Below, piece by piece: positions 34,200 to 43,338 of a DNA stretch of 64,000 nucleotides. The position numbers and the translations under genes are program-made. The notes under the pieces were generated by a model. That model saw only the letters and a program-made list of their open reading frames with translations, ran no database searches and was not told where the DNA came from. The stretch lies in NCBI GenBank assembly GCA_964522015.1, contig CAZFST010000013.1, forward strand, positions 39,875 through 103,874, written 5' to 3'. Positions within the stretch are counted from its first letter, which is position 1. Each line of letters starts with the position of its first letter. This stretch comes from QQWI01 sp964522015 (lineage in GTDB: Bacteria > Bacillota > Clostridia > Peptostreptococcales > Acidaminobacteraceae).

Positions 34200-36113
34200 A
34201 TGTCAGTGGAAATAAGTGCCATAGATGCCTATAACGAGGCTAAAAAGCGGGGAAGACGGGAATACAATAAATTGAAAGCCCACGGTGGTTCCGGTCACCT
34301 GACGTCACTGGACGGTATATTAAAAGATACTGATATTGTGAACACCATTTATTTGGGTCAAAAAGAGATTTCACTTTCTAAAATCGTTGGGACCTATTAT
34401 CATTCACGTCGTACCATGTTCTCAAAGAGTTTCTTGCCTTTGGAGCCTGAAAGCACAGAGTTTGGACAGAAGTGGAATAACTTGTATCGTGCTCATTTAG
34501 AAGAGGGCATTCGAGATCCGATCAAAGTGTATGAGTTCTTTAATTATTATTATGTGATGGAGGGTAATAAACGGGTTAGTGTTCTGAAGTTTATGGATGC
34601 GGTATCCATTACTGCAGATATTACAAGACTTGTGCCACAGTATGATTCTGGGGATGAGGATATTGTTAATTACTATGCTTTCTTGAGTTTTTATAAAATG
34701 ACTAGCATTAGCACCCTTTGGTTGTCCAAGCCCCGTAGGTTTCAGCGTCTAGAACAGTATCTAGAGCATTATCAACCAACTCTAAAAACATCCAATACAG
34801 TGTATGAGCACTTTCTGACTTATGTCTATAAACCATTTCGTGAAATCTACCTAGCAGCAGGTGGCCAGAGCTTGCCGATGACGACTGGGGATGCATTTTT
34901 ATTATATGCTAAGCTATATGGCATTCCAGATTACTTAGATGAGCTACATGTTGCTGAGTTAATGCCCAATCTCCTTAAAGAACTTGCAAATTACGGAGAT
35001 AGTGAAGACCTTGAAATTAAAACAACTGCAGAAGCTGTTGAAAAAGTAAGTCTGATCAATGCTTTTACATCGTGGATTGCCCCTAAAAAACTGAAGGTCG
35101 GCTTTGTCTACGCTAGAGACACTGAGACATCTGGTTGGACCTACGCCCACGACTTAGGTAGACTGCAGCTTCAAGAACAATTTGGAGACCAAATCACCAC
35201 TGAGTGTTGTAGTGGTGTACCTGAAGACGATTCTGCCTACGAACACATAAAAAACTTTGCTATGAACGATTATGACGTTGTTTTCACCACTAGTGAGGTG
35301 TTCCGACGAGCGACCCTTAAATGTGCCATGGAACTACCAAATGTGAAGTTTTTTAATTGTTCCGGGAATCGGCCTTATGTCCATATGGCAAATTACTTTG
35401 GCAGAACCTACGAGCCCCGTTTCTTAACTGGTCTCCTTGCAGGTGCCCTAACTGAGACTGGCATCGTTGGTTACACAGCCACTGACCCTAATCCCGAAGT
35501 GATTTCGGGCATTAATGCCTTTGCCCTGGGTATGGCCATGGTCAATCCTAGGGCTAAACTTATGGTGATGTGGACCGGTGAGTGGAACAACCCTAAAGTC
35601 ACCACCGACCTTGCTAAGTTATTTGTGGCTAAGGGGGCAGATGTGGTCTGCAACAAAACCATTAGCATTCAGCGGGAGGTCACCAAAGATTACGGTATTT
35701 ACGCCATGTTATGTAAAATGGATATTCAAACAGGTGAACCAACCCAGTACTTAGCAGCGCCCATCTGGCGTTGGGGAACCTTTTATACAAAAATTGTGGC
35801 TTCTATTTTTAATGGTACTTATCAGCGGATGGTCCACAGTGCTTCTGAAGGTGAAAAACCCCACCATTTCTGGTGGGGGATGGGGGCTGGGGTTGTGGAT
35901 GTTTATATGGCCACAGAACAGATTCCAAGAGAGACTCTAAGACTGGTTGAACTACTGAAGAATAGTATTATAGACGGGCAGTTTCATCCCTTTACAGGTC
36001 CGATTTGGGATCAAGAGGGGGTGCTCCGTGTGCCAGAAGGCAGTGTCTTGGACCCTGAGGCTATTTTAAGTATGGATTGGTTAAAGTACGGCATTGAAGT
36101 ACTGGAGCATTGA
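34200..36113 (+). CDS. ParB-like/BMP-family fusion protein, cytoplasmic
   Basis: About 637 residues. The N-terminal half carries a ParB/sulfiredoxin-like segment (DPIKVYEFFNYYYVMEGNKR; around residues 103-125) and a helical region. From about 300 there is a BMP/Med periplasmic-binding-like domain (LKVGFVYARDTETSGWTYAH, VVFTTSEVF, GINAFALGMAMVNPRAK, KGADVVCNK). BMP proteins normally are secreted lipoproteins that bind nucleosides for ABC import, but this one has no signal peptide or lipobox and no transporter neighbours. A cytoplasmic ligand sensor or regulator is inferred. TTAGGAGGTGG fixes the ATG at 34200 over a GTG at 34176. Confidence 0.85.
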   Translation: MSVEISAIDAYNEAKKRGRREYNKLKAHGGSGHLTSLDGILKDTDIVNTIYLGQKEISLSKIVGTYYHSRRTMFSKSFLPLEPESTEFGQKWNNLYRAHLEEGIRDPIKVYEFFNYYYVMEGNKRVSVLKFMDAVSITADITRLVPQYDSGDEDIVNYYAFLSFYKMTSISTLWLSKPRRFQRLEQYLEHYQPTLKTSNTVYEHFLTYVYKPFREIYLAAGGQSLPMTTGDAFLLYAKLYGIPDYLDELHVAELMPNLLKELANYGDSEDLEIKTTAEAVEKVSLINAFTSWIAPKKLKVGFVYARDTETSGWTYAHDLGRLQLQEQFGDQITTECCSGVPEDDSAYEHIKNFAMNDYDVVFTTSEVFRRATLKCAMELPNVKFFNCSGNRPYVHMANYFGRTYEPRFLTGLLAGALTETGIVGYTATDPNPEVISGINAFALGMAMVNPRAKLMVMWTGEWNNPKVTTDLAKLFVAKGADVVCNKTISIQREVTKDYGIYAMLCKMDIQTGEPTQYLAAPIWRWGTFYTKIVASIFNGTYQRMVHSASEGEKPHHFWWGMGAGVVDVYMATEQIPRETLRLVELLKNSIIDGQFHPFTGPIWDQEGVLRVPEGSVLDPEAILSMDWLKYGIEVLEH

Positions 36114-36158
36114 TGTAAGAAATAGACGATAGATAGATGTCTATAAATAATAACGTGA

Positions 36159-36199
36159 AAAGAGCCCTGGGAGAAAACTTGCCCAGGACTCTTTTTTTT
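36159..36199 (+). terminator. Terminator of the BMP-fusion gene
   Basis: AGAGCCCTGGG (36161-36171) pairs with CCCAGGACTCT (36182-36192) with one mismatch, followed by T7. Confidence 0.87.
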
Positions 36200-36290
36200 A
36201 CACATAATCGATGAAAGTGTAGCCAATCAGCTACACATAATCGATGAAAGTGTAGCCAATCAGCTACACATAATCGATGAAAGTGTAGCC
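36199..36290 (-). repeat. 33-bp tandem repeat that triplicates a gene 3' end
   Basis: Units at 36199-36231 and 36232-36264 are identical, and a 26-bp partial third copy lies at 36265-36290. On the minus strand each copy encodes GYTFIDYV plus the TAG stop of the metallophosphoesterase. Only the 36265-36290 copy is read as the gene's C-terminus; the other two lie downstream of its stop. Confidence 0.92.
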
Positions 36291-36848
36291 AAAAGCATTT
36301 ACGATGTTGGTATTTAAATACTGATTCACTCTTTTGGCATTACCGTAGTTTAAGTGTTGGTGGCCGTGGATCATCCACTTAGGCTGGACCTTTTCCAAAA
36401 AATCTAGAAAGCAGCGATAACCAGTATGCGCTCGGTCCTGACCGTCCCCTAGTCCCAAGGCTGGTGAGTGGGTTAGAAATATTTGGCATCCTTTTCTAAG
36501 CTGAAACTTCTTTTTGAACATTTTAAGTGTCATTTGAAATTCTGTGAACTGCAAGGGTCCTCCGCTGTAGGTCATACAGCCGCCCATACCGAAAATTCGG
36601 ACTCCGTGATGGTTATAAACGGTACCGTCGATATTAATGCAGCCTTCGGGTGGATTGGTCAAAAAAGTCTCGTCGTGGTTGCCGTGGACATAAAGGACAG
36701 GTACGCTGAGCATAGTCGCTATAAATGACATATAATCGGCTTTTAAATCCCCTGCACAGAGAACCAGTGAAACATCTTTGAAGGCTTCCGGGTTAAAATG
36801 GTCATAAATATAAGGGCTTTCCATATCGGATAAGGCAAGAATTCTCAT
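36264..36848 (-). CDS. Metallophosphoesterase (calcineurin-like)
   Basis: A 194-residue protein with calcineurin-like metal-binding motifs: an atypical SDMES at the start (instead of SDxHG), GD in CAGDLKADY, HGNHDET, LTHSPALG and HGHQH. It is close to YfcE-type or related small phosphoesterases; substrate unknown. The ATG at 36848 is preferred: GAGG lies upstream and motif I follows directly. An extended frame to 36905 adds 19 residues without a supporting site. Its stop codon sits at the junction of the 33-bp repeats. Monocistronic. Confidence 0.87.
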   Translation of the reverse strand: MRILALSDMESPYIYDHFNPEAFKDVSLVLCAGDLKADYMSFIATMLSVPVLYVHGNHDETFLTNPPEGCINIDGTVYNHHGVRIFGMGGCMTYSGGPLQFTEFQMTLKMFKKKFQLRKGCQIFLTHSPALGLGDGQDRAHTGYRCFLDFLEKVQPKWMIHGHQHLNYGNAKRVNQYLNTNIVNAFGYTFIDYV

Positions 36849-36975
36849 AGGACCTCGTGAAATAATTTGAATTGGATGGTTTCTGCTGACCCCCGTCAGT
36901 ATCACAGAAATAGTCGATGGGTACAGTGTAGCAAAAAAAAGTTGTCATGGTAAGCTCTATTTTGCAAAAAAACAT

Positions 36976-37004
36976 TTGCATTTGTGAAACCGGTTACATA
37001 TAAT
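36976..37004 (+). promoter_or_regulatory. Promoter with embedded LacI/CcpA-type operator (GH13 gene)
   Basis: -35 TTGCAT at 36976-36981, 17-bp spacer, -10 TATAAT at 36999-37004. The spacer holds TGAAACCGGTTACA (36985-36998), a full 14/14 match to the cre/LacI-family consensus TGWAANCGNTNWCA. Binding there would block RNA polymerase. A second AAACGTTT dyad lies at 37013-37026. Confidence 0.82.
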
Positions 37005-37080
37005 TTGCTTATATAAACGTTTGCAGTGATTATTTGCGCAATACAACAGACTTTGTTTGTTGCATTAGAAGGGGTTGCTT

Positions 37081-38904
37081 ATGTCAAATTTGAAACAAAC
37101 CAATGTTTACACACTTTATGAACAGTTATATCCGAACTCCGAGGTTTCATTTCAAAAGTTAGAGGGCAGTATTGAAGCGTTTAAAACTAACCGGGCAGTC
37201 GCCCTAAAAACCCGAGATAAAAGAGGGGTTCAGTGGCTGCAAGATGCCGAAACTGTTGGGATGGTCTTATATGTCGACCTTTTTAGCGAGGATTTGAAAG
37301 GTCTTATGAAACGCATACCCTATTTAAAAGCGCTGGGTATAACCTTGTTGCATTTGATGCCAATTCTAGAACCACGGGTGGGCGAGAATGATGGTGGATA
37401 TGCTGTGAAAAACTACCGCCAAATAGACCCGAAAATTGGCATGATGAGTGATTTTGAAACCCTTGTTAAGCTTTGCCATAAAGAAGGAATCCGACTATGT
37501 ATAGATTATGTGGTGAATCATACAGCTGACGATCATGAATGGGCAGTGAAAGCGAAAGCTGGAGATGAGCAGTACCAACAGTTTTACTTTATATCTGATA
37601 CAGATGAAATGCCGAAGACTTATGAGAAACACTTAGAACAAGTGTTTCCAAAGGTTGCGCCGGGTAACTTTACCTACTTGCAAGAGTTGCAAAAGTGGGT
37701 TATGACTACTTTCTATCCATTCCAGTGGGACTTGAATTACCAGAATCCACAGGTTTTTCATGGGATGGTGGAGAATTTGCTGTTTTTAGCCAATACCGGG
37801 GTGGATATGATTCGATTGGATGCCATTCCTTATATGTGGAAGCAACTAGGTACCAACTGCCGTAATCTGCCAGAGGTTCATATCCTGCTAGCTCTTTTTA
37901 GGGAAATTTGTGCTGAAGTCGCTCCGTCTTTGGCCTTGCTTGGTGAGGCGATTATGTCGCCAGAGGTGATTGTAAGGTACTTTGGAACCCAGGAATACTT
38001 GGAATGCCATACTCTTTATAACGCATCGTATATGGTGGAAATATGGAATGCGCTTGCCACAAGAGATGCCCGTCATATTGCCCTGATGCCAAATTCAAAT
38101 GATGATGCAGTCGGGACATGGATTAATTATGCCCGTTGTCACGATGATATCGGATGGGGTCTCGACGGTCATAAAACCCGCCAAATGGGTTTCGAACCCG
38201 ATGCTCACAAATCATTCTTAATTGATTTTTACCTAGGTTCAGTTCCAGAAAGCTTTGCAATTGGGGAGTTGTATGAATTTGATACCCAAACCATGGATGC
38301 GAGAAATTCTGGGACCCTAAGTAGTCTTTCTGGATTGGAACGGGCCTTAGTGGACCGTGACTATTATCAGATGGAGCTCGCCGTTAAGCGTATTTTACTA
38401 GTCCATGCTTTGGTGCTTTTTAGAAAGGGAATTCCAATGCTTTACAGTGGCGATGAATTGGGGCAATTGAATGATCGTACTTATATGGAGGACGAGCATA
38501 AAGCCAAGGATTCCAGATGGCTCCATCGGCCGTTTTTTGACTGGAACCGTCTGGAAACCCTTAAAAACAAAGAAAGAGATATGAGCGCTGTTGCCATGCG
38601 AGCAATCCATCAGGGTATAACAGACCTTATTCAGAAGCGAAAGGTTTTGTGGAAAAATCGACCGCTTGCTCAAGAAGAGGTAATGCATCTCGGTAATGAT
38701 CACATCTTAGCTTTGCATCTTATACCGGGCAAGATTTTAATCTGCAATTTTTCAGAGGATCGACAATGGCTTTTCACTAATGGCATTAAACGTTATGGCT
38801 TTCGAGGTGTTTGGCAAGAGCAACTTCAAGGCAAGGTTGTGGATTTTGAAAGAGAAAAGCTGCTTCTTGGACCCTATGAAATAAATATTTTCGAAAAAGT
38901 TTAA
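37081..38904 (+). CDS. Amylosucrase-like GH13 alpha-glycosidase/transglucosidase
   Basis: About 607 residues with amylosucrase-like (GH13 subfamily 4) text. The (beta/alpha)8 motifs are GGYAVKNYRQIDPKIG, CIDYVVNHTADDHEW, nucleophile D247 (MIRLDAIPYMW), acid/base E289 (LLGEAI) and transition-state D355 (CHDDIGW). A C-terminal beta domain follows. Such enzymes act on sucrose or alpha-glucosides; amylosucrase, sucrose hydrolase or a related alpha-glucosidase are all possible. There is no signal peptide, so it acts in the cytoplasm on imported sugar. A TTG at 37075 is in frame, but GAAGGGG at 37068-37074 suits the ATG at 37081. Operator-controlled. Confidence 0.87.
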   Translation: MSNLKQTNVYTLYEQLYPNSEVSFQKLEGSIEAFKTNRAVALKTRDKRGVQWLQDAETVGMVLYVDLFSEDLKGLMKRIPYLKALGITLLHLMPILEPRVGENDGGYAVKNYRQIDPKIGMMSDFETLVKLCHKEGIRLCIDYVVNHTADDHEWAVKAKAGDEQYQQFYFISDTDEMPKTYEKHLEQVFPKVAPGNFTYLQELQKWVMTTFYPFQWDLNYQNPQVFHGMVENLLFLANTGVDMIRLDAIPYMWKQLGTNCRNLPEVHILLALFREICAEVAPSLALLGEAIMSPEVIVRYFGTQEYLECHTLYNASYMVEIWNALATRDARHIALMPNSNDDAVGTWINYARCHDDIGWGLDGHKTRQMGFEPDAHKSFLIDFYLGSVPESFAIGELYEFDTQTMDARNSGTLSSLSGLERALVDRDYYQMELAVKRILLVHALVLFRKGIPMLYSGDELGQLNDRTYMEDEHKAKDSRWLHRPFFDWNRLETLKNKERDMSAVAMRAIHQGITDLIQKRKVLWKNRPLAQEEVMHLGNDHILALHLIPGKILICNFSEDRQWLFTNGIKRYGFRGVWQEQLQGKVVDFEREKLLLGPYEINIFEKV

Positions 38905-38911
38905 AAAAGAC

Positions 38912-38940
38912 TTGCTTTTGTGTAACCGGTTTCCTATAAT
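38912..38940 (+). promoter_or_regulatory. Promoter with embedded operator (sugar ABC operon)
   Basis: -35 TTGCTT at 38912-38917, 17-bp spacer, -10 TATAAT at 38935-38940. The spacer contains TGTAACCGGTTTCC (38921-38934), sharing the AACCGGTT core and exact placement with the GH13 promoter. The LacI-type protein at 42156 is the likely ligand (inference). Confidence 0.82.
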
Positions 38941-39072
38941 GAAATCAGATTATTAAGATATTGTAATCAAATTTGATGATCGAATGAGCAAACGTTGTCA
39001 AACACTACTCCGGAATAGTGTCTGACCATTACTAGCTCACAACCAAGCAAGTATTAAAAGGGGGACTTAAAG

Positions 39073-40314
39073 ATGAAGAAAGTTTTAGCGTTAGTGATGG
39101 TAGTGGCGTTAGTGGCAACCATGTTTGCAGGTTGTGCAAAAAAAGAACCAAAAGAAGTGGTCATCTATCAAAACAAAGTTGAAATTGGCGAGCAGTTGAC
39201 AGCGTTTGCAGCAGCCTATACAAAAGAAACCGGTGTTAAAGTCACCATTAAAACATCAGGTGGCGACACCCCATATGCAGAAAACTTAAAAGCAGAATTC
39301 CAATCAGATCGTCAACCAGATGTCTTTGTTATTGAAGGTATGGGCGGTTATAAAACTTGGGAAACTAAATTGGCAACTTATGAGAACGACAAGTGGATAG
39401 ACCTTACAACACTTGAGTTCAAAGTAAATGATAAAGTCTATGGATTCCCAGTTGCGGTTGAAGCATGGGGGATGGCATACAATGCTGATCTACTTGCAAA
39501 AGCTGGAATTGATCCTGCAACTTTAACTTCACAAGACGCTTATAAAGCAGCTTTCGAGAAAATCGATGGCATGAAAGCTGAACTAGGGGTTAAATCAGCA
39601 GTGGCAATGGCAGCTGGTCCCGATATGAGATGGGTAACTGGACTTCATAACTTTAATGGTTATCTTTCAGCTGGTTTAGAATATGGTGATACAACTGTTC
39701 TTGATAAACTTAATAAGGGTGAAGTCGACATGGCTCGTATGTCAGAGTATGCTGATTGGGTAGAATTACTCTTTAAACACTCTGATAAATCAGTTCTTCT
39801 AACAGGTAACTACGATGCTCAAGTTGGTCAATTTGCAACAGGTGAAGCTGTGTTTGTTCACCAGGGTAACTGGATTGACCCATGGTTGGCAACAAATGGC
39901 GTGACTTTCCCAATGGGTTATGCACCACATGCTTCTGTTAAAGGCGAAATGACTTCACTTTTCATTGGCGCACCTTCATTCTACGTGTTAAACAAAGACA
40001 GTGCAAACCTTGCAGAAGCTCGGGCTTTCTTAGATTACATGGCGACAAACGAAGCTGGCCACAATTATATGGTTAAAGAAGCAAAAATGATTCCTGCCTT
40101 TACAAACGTGACATTAGTGCCTGAAGCACCACTTTCTGCAGATGTCATGAAATGGTTAGCTAAAGGTCCAGCTTATACTTGGTTACAAAATGACATGCCT
40201 GATGGTTTTGGTATGGGAACACTTGGACCAATCTACGAAAGTTTTGCAAAAGGCGATATTGATAAACAAGGATTTATTGATCAAATGGCTGCGAAAATTT
40301 CGGAAATAAAATAA
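39073..40314 (+). CDS. Sugar ABC transporter substrate-binding lipoprotein
   Basis: A 413-residue solute-binding protein. Its lipoprotein signal peptide has lipobox-like FAGC with lipid-acceptor C21. The mature part (VKVTIKTSGGDTPYAENL, VWGMAY-type hinge, NWIDPWLATNG) follows family 1 (MalE/UgpB-like) fold text. It binds an oligosaccharide outside the cell and delivers it to the permeases downstream. The neighbouring GH13_4 enzyme suggests sucrose or an alpha-glucoside (inference). AGGGGG at 39058-39063 precedes the ATG. No ABC ATPase is encoded here; a shared MsmK-type ATPase is expected elsewhere. Confidence 0.93.
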   Translation: MKKVLALVMVVALVATMFAGCAKKEPKEVVIYQNKVEIGEQLTAFAAAYTKETGVKVTIKTSGGDTPYAENLKAEFQSDRQPDVFVIEGMGGYKTWETKLATYENDKWIDLTTLEFKVNDKVYGFPVAVEAWGMAYNADLLAKAGIDPATLTSQDAYKAAFEKIDGMKAELGVKSAVAMAAGPDMRWVTGLHNFNGYLSAGLEYGDTTVLDKLNKGEVDMARMSEYADWVELLFKHSDKSVLLTGNYDAQVGQFATGEAVFVHQGNWIDPWLATNGVTFPMGYAPHASVKGEMTSLFIGAPSFYVLNKDSANLAEARAFLDYMATNEAGHNYMVKEAKMIPAFTNVTLVPEAPLSADVMKWLAKGPAYTWLQNDMPDGFGMGTLGPIYESFAKGDIDKQGFIDQMAAKISEIK

Positions 40315-40324
40315 GCTATCACTA

Positions 40325-40355
40325 AAAAAAGGGTGTTGCAAAACACCCTTTTTCT
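40325..40355 (+). terminator. Intra-operon hairpin after the binding protein gene
   Basis: AAAGGGTGTT, short loop, AACACCCTTT plus T-run between the binding protein and the permease genes. Such partial terminators usually give higher binding-protein than permease expression. Confidence 0.8.
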
Positions 40356-40370
40356 TTTAAAGGAGTGCAT

Positions 40371-41276
40371 ATGAGTAAAAAAGCGAGCAATAACATTGTA
40401 TTTTGGACGTTTTTAACCCCGGCATTATTTGCATTCTCAGTGGTGGTGGTGGTGCCATTTTTTATGGGTATTTATTACTCCTTAACGGATTGGACAGCAG
40501 TCGCCGGCATGAAACCCAACTGGGTAGGCTTCACAAACTATAAAGCCATGTTTTCTGATTTTGCCTTCCGATATTCCTTTATTCGTACCTTTATCTTCAC
40601 TTTGCTGAGTGTGATCAGTATCAATGGGGTTTCATTATTATTTGCATTCTTAGTGACACGAGAAATCCGATTCCGCAACTTTTACCGTGCAGGCTTTTTT
40701 ATTCCTAACCTAATTGGTGGTTTAGTGCTCGGTTATATCTGGCAGTTTATCTTTAAAAGTGTTGTACCTGCAATGGGTAGTCTACTTGGATGGAAATTTT
40801 TAGAAGATCTATTGTTATTAGCAGATCCTACTTTAACATTATTCGGATTGATTTTAGCATTTACTTGGCAATATGCCGGTTATATTATGATGATTTACGT
40901 TGCAGCACTATTGAATGTCCCTCAAGAACTTTTGGAAGCCAGTGAAATTGACGGCGCCAACTTTTGGCAAAAGTTCTTAAATATCACCATGCCAATGATT
41001 GCTCAAGCATTTACCATCACATCATTCTTAACATTGGTGAATTCCTTTAAACAGTTTGATATTTTAGTTGCTTTGACCAATGGTGGGCCGACGGATATGT
41101 ATCAGGGGCAAGTCGTCAATTCAACAGAACTTTTGGCCATGAACATTTACAATGTGGCATTTAAATACAACAACATGGCTGAGGGTCAGGCGCGTGCCAT
41201 CATTTTCTTTCTTGTCTTAAGTGTGGTTTCCATTGGACAGGTATATTACAACAAGAAGAAAGAGGTGGAAATGTAA
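40371..41276 (+). CDS. Sugar ABC transporter permease (MalF-type)
   Basis: A 301-residue polytopic membrane protein with six predicted helices (for example about 12-37, 75-98, 108-130, 155-180). The EAA-loop motif that contacts the ATPase is present (EASEIDGANFWQKFLNITMP). AAAGGAG at 40359-40365 fits the ATG at 40371; an in-frame GTG at 40365 is part of that site. The stop overlaps the next start (TAATG), so the two permeases are coupled and probably form a heterodimer. Confidence 0.93.
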   Translation: MSKKASNNIVFWTFLTPALFAFSVVVVVPFFMGIYYSLTDWTAVAGMKPNWVGFTNYKAMFSDFAFRYSFIRTFIFTLLSVISINGVSLLFAFLVTREIRFRNFYRAGFFIPNLIGGLVLGYIWQFIFKSVVPAMGSLLGWKFLEDLLLLADPTLTLFGLILAFTWQYAGYIMMIYVAALLNVPQELLEASEIDGANFWQKFLNITMPMIAQAFTITSFLTLVNSFKQFDILVALTNGGPTDMYQGQVVNSTELLAMNIYNVAFKYNNMAEGQARAIIFFLVLSVVSIGQVYYNKKKEVEM

Positions 41277-42133
41277 TGACTACAAGAAAAATATCCAACT
41301 GGCTGTTAACACTCCTTACAATTTTTCTCTTTATCCTTTCAATGTCGCCTTTTTTCATTGTCATTATCAATTCTGCAAAGGCTTCCCTTGAAATTATCAC
41401 AGATCCTATAGCCATGCCAACCCATTGGTCGCAGCTGTGGACTAACATCAAAATCATATGGACAAGCCCTAGTATTCGCTATGCGTCCAGTGTCTATACC
41501 AGCTCGATCATTACGATTCTTTCCCTAATCTTTATTTCTGTTTTCTCGGCCATGGCGGCTTGGGTACTGGTAAGACGGAAATCCCCGGTTTCCACTGTGA
41601 TTTTCATTCTGTTTCTTAGTGGTTTGATTATCCCCTTCCAAGTGGTCATGTTCCCTTTAGTATCATTTTTTAGAATTATTAATGAAACCGTTGGGATCAA
41701 TATGCTAAGGACCTATCACGGTATGATTTTTGCCTATATTGGCTTTGGTGCACCCCTTGCGGTGTTCATGTTCCATGGCTTTATCAAATCAATCCCCCTG
41801 GAATTAGAGGAAGCTGCTCTAATTGATGGCTGTACAAAACCCCAAATTTTCTTTATGATAGTAATGCCGATTCTAAAACCTATCTTTGTGACCATCTGCA
41901 TTCTCAATGCCATCTGGATCTGGAATGATTTCCTATTGCCTTCCCTTGTTTTAGGTGTCGGTCAAGATATTCAAACCATACCATTGGCCATTAGAGGCTT
42001 TGCAGGCTCTTTTGTTAAAAAATGGGATTTGATTATGACAGCAGTACTGATGGCGGCGGCGCCAATTGTTGTTGGTTTTCTAATTGGACAAAAACACATT
42101 ATCAAGGGCATGGTATCAGGCTCTATCAAATAG
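41276..42133 (+). CDS. Sugar ABC transporter permease (MalG-type)
   Basis: A 285-residue second permease with six helices and the EAA loop EEAALIDGCTKPQIFFMIV (residue 180 region). It pairs with the MalF-type protein. GAGGTGG at 41263-41269 lies upstream of the ATG. It is followed 23 bases later by the LacI-family gene, so regulator and transporter are in one operon. Confidence 0.93.
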   Translation: MTTRKISNWLLTLLTIFLFILSMSPFFIVIINSAKASLEIITDPIAMPTHWSQLWTNIKIIWTSPSIRYASSVYTSSIITILSLIFISVFSAMAAWVLVRRKSPVSTVIFILFLSGLIIPFQVVMFPLVSFFRIINETVGINMLRTYHGMIFAYIGFGAPLAVFMFHGFIKSIPLELEEAALIDGCTKPQIFFMIVMPILKPIFVTICILNAIWIWNDFLLPSLVLGVGQDIQTIPLAIRGFAGSFVKKWDLIMTAVLMAAAPIVVGFLIGQKHIIKGMVSGSIK

Positions 42134-42155
42134 AAAGTCCTTTTGGGAGGTTCCA

Positions 42156-43193
42156 GTGAAAATTACCATCAAAGAGATAGCTGAGCAAGCAGGGGTGTCA
42201 AAAGCCACCGTTTCTCGTGTTCTGAATCAATCTAAAGCAGTCAGCGAAGATGTCCGAGCGCGTGTTCAAGCGGTGATAGACAGCACCAATTTTAAGCCTA
42301 GCGCCTTAGCGCGGGGACTATCTATTCAAAAATCTCATTTGATAGGCGTTATTTTACCGGATCTATCTAATCCTGTGTTTTCTCGTATGGTTTCAGGTAT
42401 GGAAGTCGCCATTAGAGACAAGGCCTACTCATTATTGATTATGGCCACCGAATTCAAAGTAGAGAATAAAGTTAGACACATTGATATTCTTAAAGATAAA
42501 GGGGTTGATGGGTTGATATTAGTGGCTGAATATGGGACGGAAGCCCTGTATCAAGCCCTGATTGATTTCAATAAGCCCACTGTCCTAATTGGTACCACCC
42601 CTCCTGTTCCAGATATTCCTATCATACGGATTGATAATTATCTTGCAGCGAAGGAAGCCACCCAGTATCTAGTCAATATTGGCCATCAGAAAATAGCCAT
42701 GATCCATGGGCCATTGGATGATCCGCAATCGGGTTTGGCACGATTTGAAGGTTACAAGGATGTCTTGTTGGAAAAGGGACTCTACGATGAAAGACTTGTG
42801 GTGGAGAGTTGGTATGGCTTTGATGAAGGCTACCGTGCCATGGAATCCCTTCTGACTAATGCCATTATGCCCACAGCTGTGTTTTGTGCTTGCGACCTGA
42901 TGGCCATTGGTGCCATGAAATGCGCCATTGAAAATGGGTTTCAAATACCACAACAATTGTCGTTTGTCGGTTTTGACGATGTGGATATCGCCCGTATGTT
43001 TAGCCCAAGTCTCACAACCGTTAGGCAGCCCTTTGAAGAAAAGGGTAGTCTCGCTGTACATCAGCTCATTGCCATGATAGAAGCCAGGGATCAACATGAA
43101 GATCCAAGTGGTGAACTAAGGCTTCCAACGGTATTAGCCCATCAGTTTGTGGTCCGCGAAAGCTCTAAAGGTATTAGTAACACTCAAACGTAA
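42156..43193 (+). CDS. LacI-family transcriptional regulator of the sugar operon
   Basis: A 345-residue LacI/GalR protein. The helix-turn-helix (TIKEIAEQAGVSKATVSRVL) and hinge helix (KPSALARGLS) precede a periplasmic-binding-like sensor domain (LIGVILPDLSNPVFSRM; VGFDDVDIARMFSPSLTTVR). It starts with GTG at 42156: GGGAGG at 42145-42150 is well placed and the HTH begins immediately. It is the best candidate to bind the AACCGGTT operators at 36985 and 38921, controlling the GH13 enzyme and transporter, including itself (inference). Confidence 0.93.
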   Translation: MKITIKEIAEQAGVSKATVSRVLNQSKAVSEDVRARVQAVIDSTNFKPSALARGLSIQKSHLIGVILPDLSNPVFSRMVSGMEVAIRDKAYSLLIMATEFKVENKVRHIDILKDKGVDGLILVAEYGTEALYQALIDFNKPTVLIGTTPPVPDIPIIRIDNYLAAKEATQYLVNIGHQKIAMIHGPLDDPQSGLARFEGYKDVLLEKGLYDERLVVESWYGFDEGYRAMESLLTNAIMPTAVFCACDLMAIGAMKCAIENGFQIPQQLSFVGFDDVDIARMFSPSLTTVRQPFEEKGSLAVHQLIAMIEARDQHEDPSGELRLPTVLAHQFVVRESSKGISNTQT

Positions 43194-43231
43194 ATAATGA
43201 GCAGTTAAATAAGCATTAGCTTTTATCACGT

Positions 43232-43290
43232 GGTAACCCTGCAAAGTGGGATTGGCGATTGGCCAATACATTCTGTAGGGTTATCTTTTT
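43232..43290 (+). terminator. Terminator after the LacI-family gene
   Basis: GGTAACCCTGCA (43232-43243) pairs with TGTAGGGTTATC (43274-43285) with two G-T wobbles, then TTTTT. An inner ATTGGC/GCCAAT stem strengthens it. Confidence 0.78.
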
Positions 43291-43317
43291 GCATACAAAC
43301 CACAGACATGGTACAAT
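43289..43317 (+). promoter_or_regulatory. Sigma-A-type promoter of radA
   Basis: TTGCAT at 43289-43294, 17-bp spacer, TACAAT at 43312-43317, 21 bases before the ATG. The -35 overlaps the T-run of the previous terminator. Confidence 0.65.
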
Positions 43318-43338
43318 CAATTTGAATGAGGAGGGTCT

